The notes under the pieces were generated by a model that searched no databases, had not been told where the DNA came from, and worked only from the letters and a program-made list of their open reading frames with translations. A stretch of 64,000 bases of DNA from Chrysophaeum taylorii. Taxonomy: Eukaryota; Sar; Pelagophyceae; Pelagomonadales; Pelagomonadaceae. Below, in pieces: positions 40,952 through 50,178 of the stretch (position 1 is the first letter of the stretch; each line of letters opens with the position of its first letter). The translations under genes were made by a program, and so were the position numbers. The stretch covers positions 124,001 through 188,000 of the forward strand of contig JAQMWT010000523.1 in the NCBI GenBank assembly GCA_029834535.1. Direction: 5' to 3'.

Positions 40952-43900
40952 TCACAAAGCGTCGTCGTCGTCGTCGTCGTCTTCTCGGGGGGTTTCGGCG
41001 GTACGAGTCGAGCCGAGATCCGGGGGCTCGTACTTTGCGTCCGAGCGGTCGTTCCCCTCGATCGCGGAGGGCGGCATGTCTTCGAGCTGCTGGTGATAGC
41101 CGCCTTTGAAGCCCTTAGCTCGAGACGCGTGGAGACTGGAGACGACAACCATCTCGATCGTTGCATCGCGCGAATCGAGGTGTTCGTGCGCGGCGAGGTT
41201 ATCGTACTTCCTTCCTCGAGACGACGAAGAAGGCTGGATGGCGTCGACGGAGAAGTTCAAGACGGTTGCTCGAGTGATCGCCTCCAAGCGTCGCTTTTGT
41301 TGGCGTCTTCTGTGAAGCGCGGCGCAAACCAGGACTATCGCGAGCACGGCGACGACGAGGCCGGCCAGCCACGCGAGACTCGAGCGCGTTCGATTCCTTT
41401 TTTTGCGGAAGAGAGCGGTGGGGCTCGCAGTGGCGGCGACGAGGGTGGGCGACGTGATGGTCAGGGTCGAGACGGCGCCGGCGAAGGCGCGCGACGCGTC
41501 GCTGTCTGCCGCGGCCAAAAGCTGCTCGTCGAACACGTCTGGCGTGAGGTTTGCCAGCGCGGTTTCGACCTCCCCGAGGATGGTCCACGAGCCCGCGACG
41601 CTGTAGTCGACGAGGACGCTGCTGGCGAGAACCCGCCGCCGCCGCCGCACGTTGTGGTTGTTGGGAGAGATGACGAGGGAGACGGCCGATGCGTCGACTT
41701 TCGCTGTCGCGGCGATCGCGGCGGCGACGACGCGGCGATTCGAGACCACCTCGTCCACGGTGGTCCCTGCGAGCGCGATGAACCCGGTCACGTAGGCCCT
41801 GACACCAAACGAGGGTGGTGGCGAAGGAGGCTCGGTGTGAAGCGATGGCGGAGGCGTCGGAGGCTCGGTGGACGGAATGTTGTTGTTGCTCGGAGGCTCG
41901 GTGTGGAGCGTTGGCTTCTCGGTCGTCGGAATGTTGTTGTTGCTCGGAGGTTCGGTGTGGAGCGTTGGCTTCTCGGTCGTCGGAATGTTGTTGTTGCTCG
42001 GAGGCTCGGTGTGGAGCGTTGGCTTCTCGGTCGTCGGAATGCTTTTGCTCTGTGATGGCGTCGTAAGAGGTTCCTCGTCGACGCGCGTAGGAGGAGGCTC
42101 CTCGACAGCGGCCGAAGGATGTCGCGTCGTAGACAGAGGCGTCGGAGTATAGGTCGGTGCGTCGGAGGCGGTGGGGAGTGGAGTTGGATCGCAGAGGCCG
42201 CAGGAGACCGGACATGCGCGAATCGCGACGTCGTTGTTGTGTCCCACGACCGCGCAGCGTCTCGCGGGCGCGGCGGCGACCCAGTCGCAGCCCTCCGAGG
42301 GGACGTGCTTGACGTACCAGGCCGCGTCGTCCTCGCAGACGAGGGGGTGGAGGGTCGGTTCTGGCGAGGGCGGGTTTGAGGTCGGGGGTGACGCGGGCGC
42401 GTCGGTACCTGGGCACAGGGAGAGGTCGCAGCAGCCTGGCGCGCACGAACAGTCGAAAGCTTCTTCGACATCCTCGCACGTCACGACGACGCCTTGGCCG
42501 TTCGGACAGTACGTGTCGGCCTCGAACTGGATGATTTGGTTGCACGAAAAGCCGAGGCAGGTCTTCGGACAGCTCGGATCATCGTCGTGTTTCCATTCAG
42601 AGTAGTAGTAGTAGTAGTTTCCACCACCATCCCCGTAGTAGTCTTCGTCGTCGTCGGGGCGCGGTTCGAGGTACGACGTCGGGCGAGCCGTAAGCGACGG
42701 AGCGGGCGTGATATCCTTGCGGGCCGGCGCGAAGCCCATACGGCGATTGGTGACGTCGAAGGCCGTGTAGGTCGAGGTAAGAAAGGTGTCGCCCAGCAAC
42801 CAGTAGTTCATGGCGTTCGAGTCGGCGTCTATCCCGAGAAAACACGCGGGAAGTTCGGGATCGGGACCGCACGACGAGCAGACGTGATCGCAGTTCCACG
42901 CGGGGCAGTTAAAGTTGATGCCGTAGCGGCCGTCGTCGCAAGTGCTGTCGTCCCCCGAGTTCCAGTCGAGGTAAGCTCGGCTCCAGCACACCCCGTTGCA
43001 ATCCCGAAACTCCGACTCCAAACAGTCGCCGCCGTAAACGTAGTACTCGAACGGGACGGTTACTCGAGCCTTGGAACCGTCCTCGTCCTCGAAAAGAAAC
43101 TCGAGATCGAGATCTGCGTCGCAAGGGCAGGTGATGAGCTCGAATGTTCGCGCGGACCCAAAATCTTCGCACAATTGCACCGTATAAGTTTGCGAAGCAC
43201 CGTCGTAGTCGTAACAAGTCGCGCCGAGTTCGACGGCTATCTTGAAGACGTCCGAAGCGCGCGCCACGATCATCGAGGTCCCCGTGTCGACGACGGCGGT
43301 GGGGGCATGATGGGTTGCCAACGTGGTGGTCCCGATGTGGACCGAGGTCAGGCCGACCTCCCAATACCCGGTCGTTTTTACACCAACCCACGAGATGACC
43401 CCCTCGTAGTGCCACGGATCGACCCCGCCCAACGTCAGCTCGCCGGGAGCGTCGTCGTTCTCCGAGGGGATGTGGAACGCGAAGATCCCCGCGAGGTCAT
43501 CGTGTTGCGACACGAGAGTCTGGAACGGCGGGGGCACGCCCAAGCGCGAAATCGACTCGAAGGCCATGCCCAACAGCCCGTCTTCTTTGTCACACACGTA
43601 AAAATTGCCCATCGCCGATATCTCCGCAAACCCCTGGTGATCGGCGTCGAGGCCCGCCCAGTGGAGCGTATCGAAGGCCCGCGACCCCGACACCGTATCG
43701 CCGTCGGCGTAGGTGATCGAGAACGCGCGGGAATCAGGGACGTACGACTCCGATTTCGAGCCGTCGAAACGGTTCAGGCCGGTGCACGAATCGCCGCAGG
43801 CGGCCGAGCTGAGCCAAAAGTCGGACGAGCCCGTGTCGAAGATCACTTGGGCCCTCTGTTCGGGCGTGCCCAGCCCGATGTCCCCGTAGTACACCACGTC

Positions 43901-44116
43901 GTCGCACGACGTCACTACCTCGGACTGAGCCACCTCGCGCCGCCGATGATGGGGCTGCACCGCGTGTCGCGCGCTCACCCTGCGCCGCGCGAATCGAGAT
44001 CGGGACCTGCGCCGCCGCATCGGCACCCTCCTCAGGGTACTGTTGCTGGTGCTACTCCCCCCGCCGGCCGACACGAAGAAGAACAGGAATACGACGACGA
44101 CGTCCGGCGGACGCAT
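40952..44116 (-). CDS. Type I membrane pepsin-family (A1) aspartyl protease
   Basis: 1054 aa. A signal peptide occupies about residues 1-20. The A1 protease domain spans about 70-470 with both catalytic motifs intact: FDTGSSDFW at about 92-100 and VVDTGTSMIV at about 275-284. A Cys-rich insert follows (GGDCLESEFRDCNGVC), and LLGDTFL marks the family's C-terminal hydrophobic motif. Next comes a Cys-rich segment around 510-570, then a ShK-like six-Cys domain (about 590-640) ending in ACPVSCGLC. A Pro/Thr/Ser stalk with three to four 18-residue repeats follows, then a SEA-like segment (about 770-890), a transmembrane helix at about 911-932 (WLAGLVVAVLAIVLVCAAL) and a short basic/acidic cytoplasmic tail. 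Expected to cleave proteins at the cell surface or in the secretory/vacuolar lumen. Its start codon is 58 bp from that of the divergent kinesin. Confidence 0.9.
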   Translation of the reverse strand: MRPPDVVVVFLFFFVSAGGGSSTSNSTLRRVPMRRRRSRSRFARRRVSARHAVQPHHRRREVAQSEVVTSCDDVVYYGDIGLGTPEQRAQVIFDTGSSDFWLSSAACGDSCTGLNRFDGSKSESYVPDSRAFSITYADGDTVSGSRAFDTLHWAGLDADHQGFAEISAMGNFYVCDKEDGLLGMAFESISRLGVPPPFQTLVSQHDDLAGIFAFHIPSENDDAPGELTLGGVDPWHYEGVISWVGVKTTGYWEVGLTSVHIGTTTLATHHAPTAVVDTGTSMIVARASDVFKIAVELGATCYDYDGASQTYTVQLCEDFGSARTFELITCPCDADLDLEFLFEDEDGSKARVTVPFEYYVYGGDCLESEFRDCNGVCWSRAYLDWNSGDDSTCDDGRYGINFNCPAWNCDHVCSSCGPDPELPACFLGIDADSNAMNYWLLGDTFLTSTYTAFDVTNRRMGFAPARKDITPAPSLTARPTSYLEPRPDDDEDYYGDGGGNYYYYYSEWKHDDDPSCPKTCLGFSCNQIIQFEADTYCPNGQGVVVTCEDVEEAFDCSCAPGCCDLSLCPGTDAPASPPTSNPPSPEPTLHPLVCEDDAAWYVKHVPSEGCDWVAAAPARRCAVVGHNNDVAIRACPVSCGLCDPTPLPTASDAPTYTPTPLSTTRHPSAAVEEPPPTRVDEEPLTTPSQSKSIPTTEKPTLHTEPPSNNNIPTTEKPTLHTEPPSNNNIPTTEKPTLHTEPPSNNNIPSTEPPTPPPSLHTEPPSPPPSFGVRAYVTGFIALAGTTVDEVVSNRRVVAAAIAATAKVDASAVSLVISPNNHNVRRRRRVLASSVLVDYSVAGSWTILGEVETALANLTPDVFDEQLLAAADSDASRAFAGAVSTLTITSPTLVAATASPTALFRKKRNRTRSSLAWLAGLVVAVLAIVLVCAALHRRRQQKRRLEAITRATVLNFSVDAIQPSSSSRGRKYDNLAAHEHLDSRDATIEMVVVSSLHASRAKGFKGGYHQQLEDMPPSAIEGNDRSDAKYEPPDLGSTRTAETPREDDDDDDDAL
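41870..42047 (-). repeat. Coding tandem repeat, 54-bp unit, in the protease stalk
   Basis: Three to four units of 54 bp encode IPTTEKPTLHTEPPSNNN and variants. The Thr/Ser/Pro content fits an O-glycosylated stalk. Units are almost identical at DNA level, implying recent expansion or homogenisation. Confidence 0.85.
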
Positions 44117-44174
44117 TTTATTTTGTGATTATTGAGCCGTTGAGCATGATGATGATACATTTCTTCTTCGTCTT
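44117..44174. promoter_or_regulatory. Very short divergent promoter, protease / kinesin
   Basis: Only 58 bp separates the two start codons. Both 5' UTRs must be very short or overlap the opposite gene. The middle is AT-rich (about 44118-44135). Confidence 0.45.
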
Positions 44175-44856
44175 ATGGAGGAGCACGTGAGGGCAGCCGT
44201 AAGGGTCAAGCCCTCGGAGGAGGAGGAGCCCTCGTGCTTGAAAATAATCGAGGGGAGTCGCGTCAGGGCGCCCGCGAGAGACGGCAAGGGCCACGCGACC
44301 TTTGCCGTGGATCGAGTTTTCGATGAGACCGCAAGCCAGGAGGCCGTGCTGGAATGGGTCAAGCCGGCCATCGTCGACGTGGCGAGCAAGGGCTTGAACG
44401 CGACCGTCTTCGCTTATGGCCAGACGGGCTCGGGCAAGAGCCACACGATGGGCTTCGAGGCAGCGACGCTCTTCGGCCCCGACGCGGGTCTCGTTCCTCG
44501 CGCCGCGGAGGCGCTCTTCGACGCGCTCGCCGCGACGCGACGCAGCCTCGTCCACTGCTCGTTCTTGCAAATTTACGGTGACAAGGTGCTGGATTTGCTC
44601 GCGACCGACGACACGACTAACTTGGTCGTACGGGAGTCGCGGAGCGAGACGGCAGGCTTCGATCACAAACGAATCTTCGTCCAGGGATTGTCCGAGTACC
44701 AGGTTACCTCGGCCGCCGACGTCCTCGGGCTCGTTGCTCGTGGCCTCAGGGGGCGCGCAACGAGACCCACCGACATGAATTCGCGCTCGAGCCGCTCCCA
44801 CGCGATCCTCCAGGTCGCCGTCGAGGTCGAGACCGCGTGCTCGAGAGAGGAACGTC

Positions 44857-44888
<32 letters not shown>

Positions 44889-46742
44889 TGGGATCGCGCG
44901 TCGCTCGACTCGGCGGCAGCGTCAAGCCCTGTCAAGCAGCGAGGAGGGGGGCGCACGGTGCTGCGACGCGCAAAACTGTGTCTCGTCGACCTCGCCGGTT
45001 CGGAGAAGTGGTCCCCCGCGGCCACCGCCGACGCCGAGCTCGCCGCCGAGCTCAAGGCCATCAACCGCTCGCTCTCGGCACTGGGCAACTGCTTCGCTGC
45101 GCTCTGCGCCACCGCCGACCACGTCCCGTACCGCGACTCGACGCTCACGCGCCTTCTCGAGGACGCGCTCGGGGGCCGCGCCTTGGTGATCGCCACCGTC
45201 GCCGCCGGCAGATCTTCGCTCGAAGAAACCGTCTCGACGCTCGCGTTCGCCCAGCGCGCCAAAAACATCAAGGCCCGACTTCGCTTCGACGAGGTCGTCA
45301 ACGATGCAGTCCTGCTCAAGCGAGCACGCCGCGAGATCGCGCGCCTCCGACGGGAGCGGCACCACCACGATGCGCGACGCGATCGCGACCTCGAGGAGGC
45401 CAGAGCCGCCGCCGCCGCCGCCCCCGCCGAGCGGGCTCTCGGAAAGCTCTGCTTCGAGTTGGACGTCGCTCGAGATCGAGCGGCGGCCGCCGACGCCGCC
45501 GCTACTGCCGCCATCGCCGCCTCGACTCTCCTCGAGGCCAAGGTCGATCCCCATCCACCGCCCGAGTTCCTCGGGTTCGTAGAGGCCCCGGAGCCGACGC
45601 GGGCGAGGATAGCGCCCGCGCCGGCTGAACTTCGGAGGCAGCATCGACATCGACTCGCCTCTCCTGAGAGATCGCCAGAAATACCCGCGTCTCGGGACGA
45701 TGCGACGCGCTGGGGCCGCCACTCTGAAGAACGCGTGCCGAGCCGCGACCGAGGCTGCCGCGAAACGCGAGCGCCGCCGGGAACGCGCGAACCGGCGCGG
45801 GGCCACGACGAGAGAACGTATGCACCATTATTGAGTGCTGCTGCGACAACCGAAAACATCGTCGGAAGTGGAAAGGACGACGACGAAAGTAAAAAGCACG
45901 CACTTATTATGTCTGCGGTTTCTGCCGCGTCTAAAAGTAAAGTCGCTAGCCCCGCACCGCTCGAGGCGACGAATGATGACGTTGCCTGCGAACGACACGG
46001 CTTGCGAGGATGCTTCCTTTGCGCCCTTCGCGGAGGTGATTCAGCCGCGCTTGACAGTACCACGATGACATCGATTTTCGGAACGAGGAGGAGCGCCGCT
46101 GGAAACGGCGTGAAAGCTTCAGACGTCTCGAATAATCTGCCCCCCCGAGTTGTGGTCAAACCACTCGCGACTCCGTGCGAACGCCACGGGATCGAGGGCT
46201 GCTTTCTCTGCTCGATGCAACAGGACGGACTCACGCAGACGCTGGGATTGACGCCGTTGAACGAATACAGCAAACCGCTGAATACGGCGACGGCTCCGCC
46301 TCCGCCCGTGCTCCCGTCTGAAAGCCTGCAACCTGTCGCGACCACTCTGCTCCCTTCGAATCAGACAACACACCGTGCATACATGGTGCACGCGGACACT
46401 ACCACGCCGCATGGTTTCGTAGACCGTTGTGGCGGCTTCCGCCACGTCGCGGGAGCGCCGATTCGCGCGCTTCCGGATCGGAAGATCCAACGTGGTCGCG
46501 AGAGTTGCTCCCAAACGCTGGAATGCGCGGAACGAGCGACGACGCTCGTGTACGGTGGCTCTCCGTCGAAAAACCGTAGTCGAAATCACAGTAAGTCACA
46601 AGCCGACCCCGTTGCACCACCACCGCGTCGGCAGCCTGCTGCTGCCAAGGTGCACCATCGGGATCCCGGAGTCGATATCCTGGGCAGGAAGAGCCAGCAT
46701 TTTGCACTGAGTGGCCGACGACGACGACTACGACCACATTGA
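44175..46742 (+). CDS. N-terminal motor kinesin with paired Cys/His motifs in the tail
   Basis: 855 aa. The motor domain spans about residues 1-375, with intact nucleotide motifs: P-loop GQTGSGKSHT (about 82-91), switch I NSRSSRSH (about 202-209) and switch II LVDLAGSE (about 270-277). An acidic Asp9 loop insertion sits at about 222-232. After the motor comes a short Arg/Ala-rich coiled coil (about 385-480) and a long disordered tail. The tail contains two copies of a compact motif, CERHGLRGCFLC near 603 and CERHGIEGCFLC near 665, spacing C-x2-H-x4-C-x2-C, which could bind zinc. A plus-end-directed microtubule motor is expected from the N-terminal position. I cannot assign the kinesin family by eye. 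The frame is open throughout, so no intron is needed. Confidence 0.92.
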
Positions 46743-47441
46743 AAATTGCACTCTGGTAACAATACTAATGTCGTTTTGGGTGTCGTCGGGGTATTTTTTT
46801 AGAGCGGCGACTCGAGCGCTCCCGCGGCGCATCTTATCTGGCTCCTAGGTCTCTTGTGGCGAAAATATAAAGGCCGCGATGAAAACAGGTATGAATTGAA
46901 AACTCCTCGAACGCAGCGTATCGTCGTCGTCGTCGACGGAGACGAGCTTCGCGCGTGGCGTTGAAAAAAAATGCTGGCGTTGTCGAATATCTTGGAAGCA
47001 GAGAGGGAAATCCTGGAATTCCGGGGCCAGGGACGGGCTTGAGACCGATATCGCCTCGGGCGGCATCGTCAAGCCTGTGACCGCGCCGTTGGCAAAGGGG
47101 AAGGTGCCGGTGGCGTGGAAAAGAACCAGACGCGGCCAGGCTCGAGGTGTGGGTTCGCACGAGAACCAAAATAAATAGAAACGGGAAACGCAGCGGAAGA
47201 AGCCCCCTGCCGTTTGCATAGAGGAGGTGCTCGCTTTGGTTAACCGACCCACGGCAGGCCCTATAAAAATCCGGAGACACAGGTCCGCGATCGCCTCGGA
47301 GCAGGTTGGGGCCTCGCGCACCGCCGCCGACGAAGGGGGGAGTGCACCGAAGCGTCCTACACCCGGCGAGAGAAGGGAAGCCGGCATAATAATACAACGA
47401 GACACCACCACGTGTTATGATGGGGGAATTAATTAATTAAG
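46743..47441. other. Gene-free region after kinesin
   Basis: No convincing gene. A 188-residue open frame on the minus strand has aberrant composition and no recognisable fold. The stretch after 47425 becomes an (AATT)n-like run that borders the SINE-like copy. Confidence 0.45.
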
Positions 47442-47772
47442 TAATCATGTGCCTCATAAATCCTGAGCCTTGCGAGGGCATCCGCCTCCCGGCGTAGGTT
47501 GGCACCTATTCGCCTCCCGGGCGGGCCGGTTGGCAGCCGGAACGTTCGCAGTGGGACGGTGTATGGCCGGGGGGCGAAGACGGAAGGTTATCGACGAGTT
47601 GGTTGTCAGTCACATCGCGGTCTCTTCGTCGCATGGCGATTGATGGTCACTCTCCGCCGACCGACCTTTCGGCGCTCCTCGTCTACAGGCCCGTGATTCC
47701 GGACTGGCTCCTGTCGGTCCGGCCTGGCTCCCATGCTCGGGAGAGGTCTGAAGTTAGTTAGTTAGTTAGTTA
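47442..47772 (+). mobile_element. SINE-like retroposon, copy 2 (longer at the 5' end)
   Basis: From 47527 onward it matches copy 1 with three substitutions in about 235 bp and ends in a longer (TTAG)n tail. An extra 80 or so bp at the 5' end contains two tandem versions of a segment with CGCCTCCCGG and GGTTGGCA. AATTAATTAATT-type DNA sits on both sides and may be the target-site duplication, but its low complexity makes that uncertain. Copy 1 then looks 5'-truncated. Confidence 0.72.
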
Positions 47773-48070
47773 ATTAATTAATTGTAAGACAATGGAGGAG
47801 AAAGGAGGGAGGGGGGCAGACACGAACAGACACGAGCCCGAAATGCGCAATATGAGCACCAGGATGAGGCGAGATAACCAGACGTTGTGAGGTAGGGCCG
47901 CGATGTGGGCCCGTTATGTGCTTGTTCGGGCCGTAGCAGCCACGGAGACTACTACAAGGACGCCCTCTTTTATTTGCAGGATCTACCAGTAGGCATCATC
48001 ATCATCGCATGATGCACATCATCATCGAGTAGCGGAGATACGACGAATACGCTGCCCGTATTCATCATCA
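47773..48070. other. Short gene-free stretch upstream of the PP2C stop
   Basis: Contains several CATCATCAT runs (about 47994-48075). Nothing else is recognised. Confidence 0.45.
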
Positions 48071-49408
48071 TCAAGGTCCCTGCGCGGTGTGGTGTGCAGG
48101 GTGGTTCTCGCCGCCGTTGACTCTGGGTAAGCCAAAGCGGAACGCGGTTCGGCCCAACGCGCGCTGGACGAGCGAAGTATGGGCGCGGCGTTTGCTGTAA
48201 GTCGTGGTGTCGTCGAGACAATGGGTCGCCTGTGCGAGCGCGGCCGGGTGTGTTTTGGGCGGCGACGCGGTGGCGGCGGTGTCAGCACTTGATCCACCTA
48301 CGGGGAGGAGCCGTCTCGCCGAGGCGGGAGAACTCAAGGATCTCTCTGCGCGAGCCGAAGGGGGTGGTCTGAGGGGAAACTCTTTCCTCTTGCGGAATAG
48401 GGAAATGGGAAAGGCGCCGCGGCGGCGCCGGCTGCTGTCGAGTTCGGAATCGTCTTCATCTTTGAGATTGACGTCGATCACCAACACCGTCGCGTCGTCG
48501 CGGAAATCACCCCCGTACCGCTTGCGCGCCGCGACGAGCAAAGCATCTGCCGCGGCCTGGGGTCCGGAGAGATGGGCTATGAGTTTCGCGACGCGGTCTA
48601 CCCTTACAACGTCCCAGAGGCCGTCGCTCGCCAGGACGTAGCGCCGCCACGCGCCGGGCTCGAGCTCGCGTCTTTCGACGTCCGGGTGCGGCACGAGCTT
48701 CCGACTCGAATCCCAATCCCCGAGAGAGCGCGTGACGCTCGTCGAGGCGCCGCGACGCGCGTCGTCTTCTTCCGCCAAAGTCCACCACGACTGCACGACC
48801 ATCGGTCCCTCGCGCTTGCCGATTCTTCTCCTCGTCACCGTCGACGGCAGGCGCGTGTAGCCGGTGCGCAGCGCGTCCGATTCGGCTATGCGCTGCTCGT
48901 AGGCCATCGCCCGGTCGAGCACGGGATCCCCGCCCTCGCCCCTCGATTGTCGTTCGATGCGGTGCAGCTCGCGCGCGTTCGAAACGTTGTGCGGCGGCGA
49001 CTCGAAAGCCAGCTCCGACGACGTCATGTCGATCTCGACCCATCGCGAATCCCCGACCCACGCGACGAGAAGCGTCGCTGCTCCTCCTGTCTTCGACACG
49101 ACGAGGCACGTCGCGGTCGAACCTTCCGATGGGAACCGCTGCCCTAGCGAGTAGTCGTAGTCGTAGAACGCGTCCACCAATCTCTCCGTCGCCGCCTCGG
49201 CGCCCAGCTGCGCGAAGTGCCTCGGCATCTCCTCGGACGCGGCCTTGGCCAATGCGGCACCTCCGTGCCCGTCAAAAACACCATAACATGCCGCGTCCTC
49301 GCCGCGCGCCGTGCCCCACGCATCCTCGCCTTTCCGCGATGCCTTGCTCGCGAAGCCCCACTCGTTCTGCCTCCCCACGGTCGTCATTTGTTTCCAATAA
49401 AGGCTCAA
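48071..49408 (-). CDS. PP2C-family (PPM) serine/threonine phosphatase
   Basis: 445 aa. Catalytic motifs appear in order: GEDAWG (about 28-33), VFDGHGG (44-50) with the metal-binding Asp and Gly, GSTAT (about 95), AWVGDSR (about 115-121), SVTRSLGDW, LASDGLWDVV and DDATVLVID. These are the metal ligands and core strands of a PPM domain ending near residue 315, so activity is expected. It would dephosphorylate Ser/Thr residues using Mn2+ or Mg2+. The remaining 130 residues are a disordered tail rich in Ser, Arg and Pro, possibly regulatory. There is no membrane helix or clear targeting signal. The first ATG is taken; a second Met eight residues in would not alter the domain. Confidence 0.92.
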   Translation of the reverse strand: MSLYWKQMTTVGRQNEWGFASKASRKGEDAWGTARGEDAACYGVFDGHGGAALAKAASEEMPRHFAQLGAEAATERLVDAFYDYDYSLGQRFPSEGSTATCLVVSKTGGAATLLVAWVGDSRWVEIDMTSSELAFESPPHNVSNARELHRIERQSRGEGGDPVLDRAMAYEQRIAESDALRTGYTRLPSTVTRRRIGKREGPMVVQSWWTLAEEDDARRGASTSVTRSLGDWDSSRKLVPHPDVERRELEPGAWRRYVLASDGLWDVVRVDRVAKLIAHLSGPQAAADALLVAARKRYGGDFRDDATVLVIDVNLKDEDDSELDSSRRRRGAFPISLFRKRKEFPLRPPPSARAERSLSSPASARRLLPVGGSSADTAATASPPKTHPAALAQATHCLDDTTTYSKRRAHTSLVQRALGRTAFRFGLPRVNGGENHPAHHTAQGP

Positions 49409-49725
49409 ATGGAGACAGAGTTAAGAAAGGTGATCATCTCCGGCAGGAGTTAAGAAACGACGTGATCATCTTCGACGACGCGTCGACTAAAAAATGTCTG
49501 AGAACCGAAAACGAACAAAAAGTCATTAAATTAGCGTGGGAAAAGAGAGCTTAAAATTAGGCTAATTCTTATGACAACATTATAAATTAAAGCTAGGCCG
49601 TTAACCTATAATCGGTAGTCTTTTGACCCGTTTAAAAGCCTGAAAATTAAATATCCTGTTTTCTCTCTTTCTTTCTCTCTGGCTAAAGAGGGTGTCTTTA
49701 GTTTTGGGGAGAGAGAGAAAAACTA
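49409..49725. other. AT-rich spacer upstream of PP2C
   Basis: About 320 bp, clearly AT-richer than the gene DNA, with poly-pyrimidine and GAGA-type runs near 49660-49720. It presumably includes the PP2C promoter. Nothing else is recognised. Confidence 0.45.
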
Positions 49726-49975
49726 TTGGACCCCGACTCCATTCCCCCCTCCAGCTACACGACGGACTTCGTGACCTTGGCTGCGGCGACGCACGCCCAG
49801 CACCTCAAGGAGTGCAAAGCGTTGCTCGAACTGTTGTGCAATGACCGCGATGATGACGACTCGGCTTCGGAGTTGGCCGCCGTCGCCTCATCACCGACCT
49901 TTCAAGGCCCGGAGGACAGAGCGTCGCGCGGACTTCACGGCGGTATCGTGGACACGGATGCGGGCCGCTCGACGG

Positions 49976-50178
49976 CAAGGGGGTCGCGACCAACCAGGTT
50001 CGCATCAAACGCGGCGGCTAGACGGAGAACTGGAGGCTCAGCGCGTACGAGATCTTCGACCAGAGCACGGCTGGCGAGGCGACGGTGATCCCCGATCAGT
50101 TCGGCGACCCGAATCGAGCGCTGGAGCTTGTTCGTCAAGTTCATCCGGAGCGCTACGGAGCTATCGCTGCGCTCCCGG
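49976..50178 (+). repeat. Duplicated segment, copy A
   Basis: About 200 bp matching 52440-52640 in the same orientation at roughly 85% identity by eye, with blocks such as GACGGAGAACTGGA and TTCGTCAAGTTCA conserved. It implies a tandem or dispersed duplication within the decayed region. Confidence 0.75.

Noticed and set aside
46834-47411. Minus-strand open frames of 187-188 residues
   Set aside because: Two overlapping frames with no fold, motif or sensible start context. Probably noncoding.
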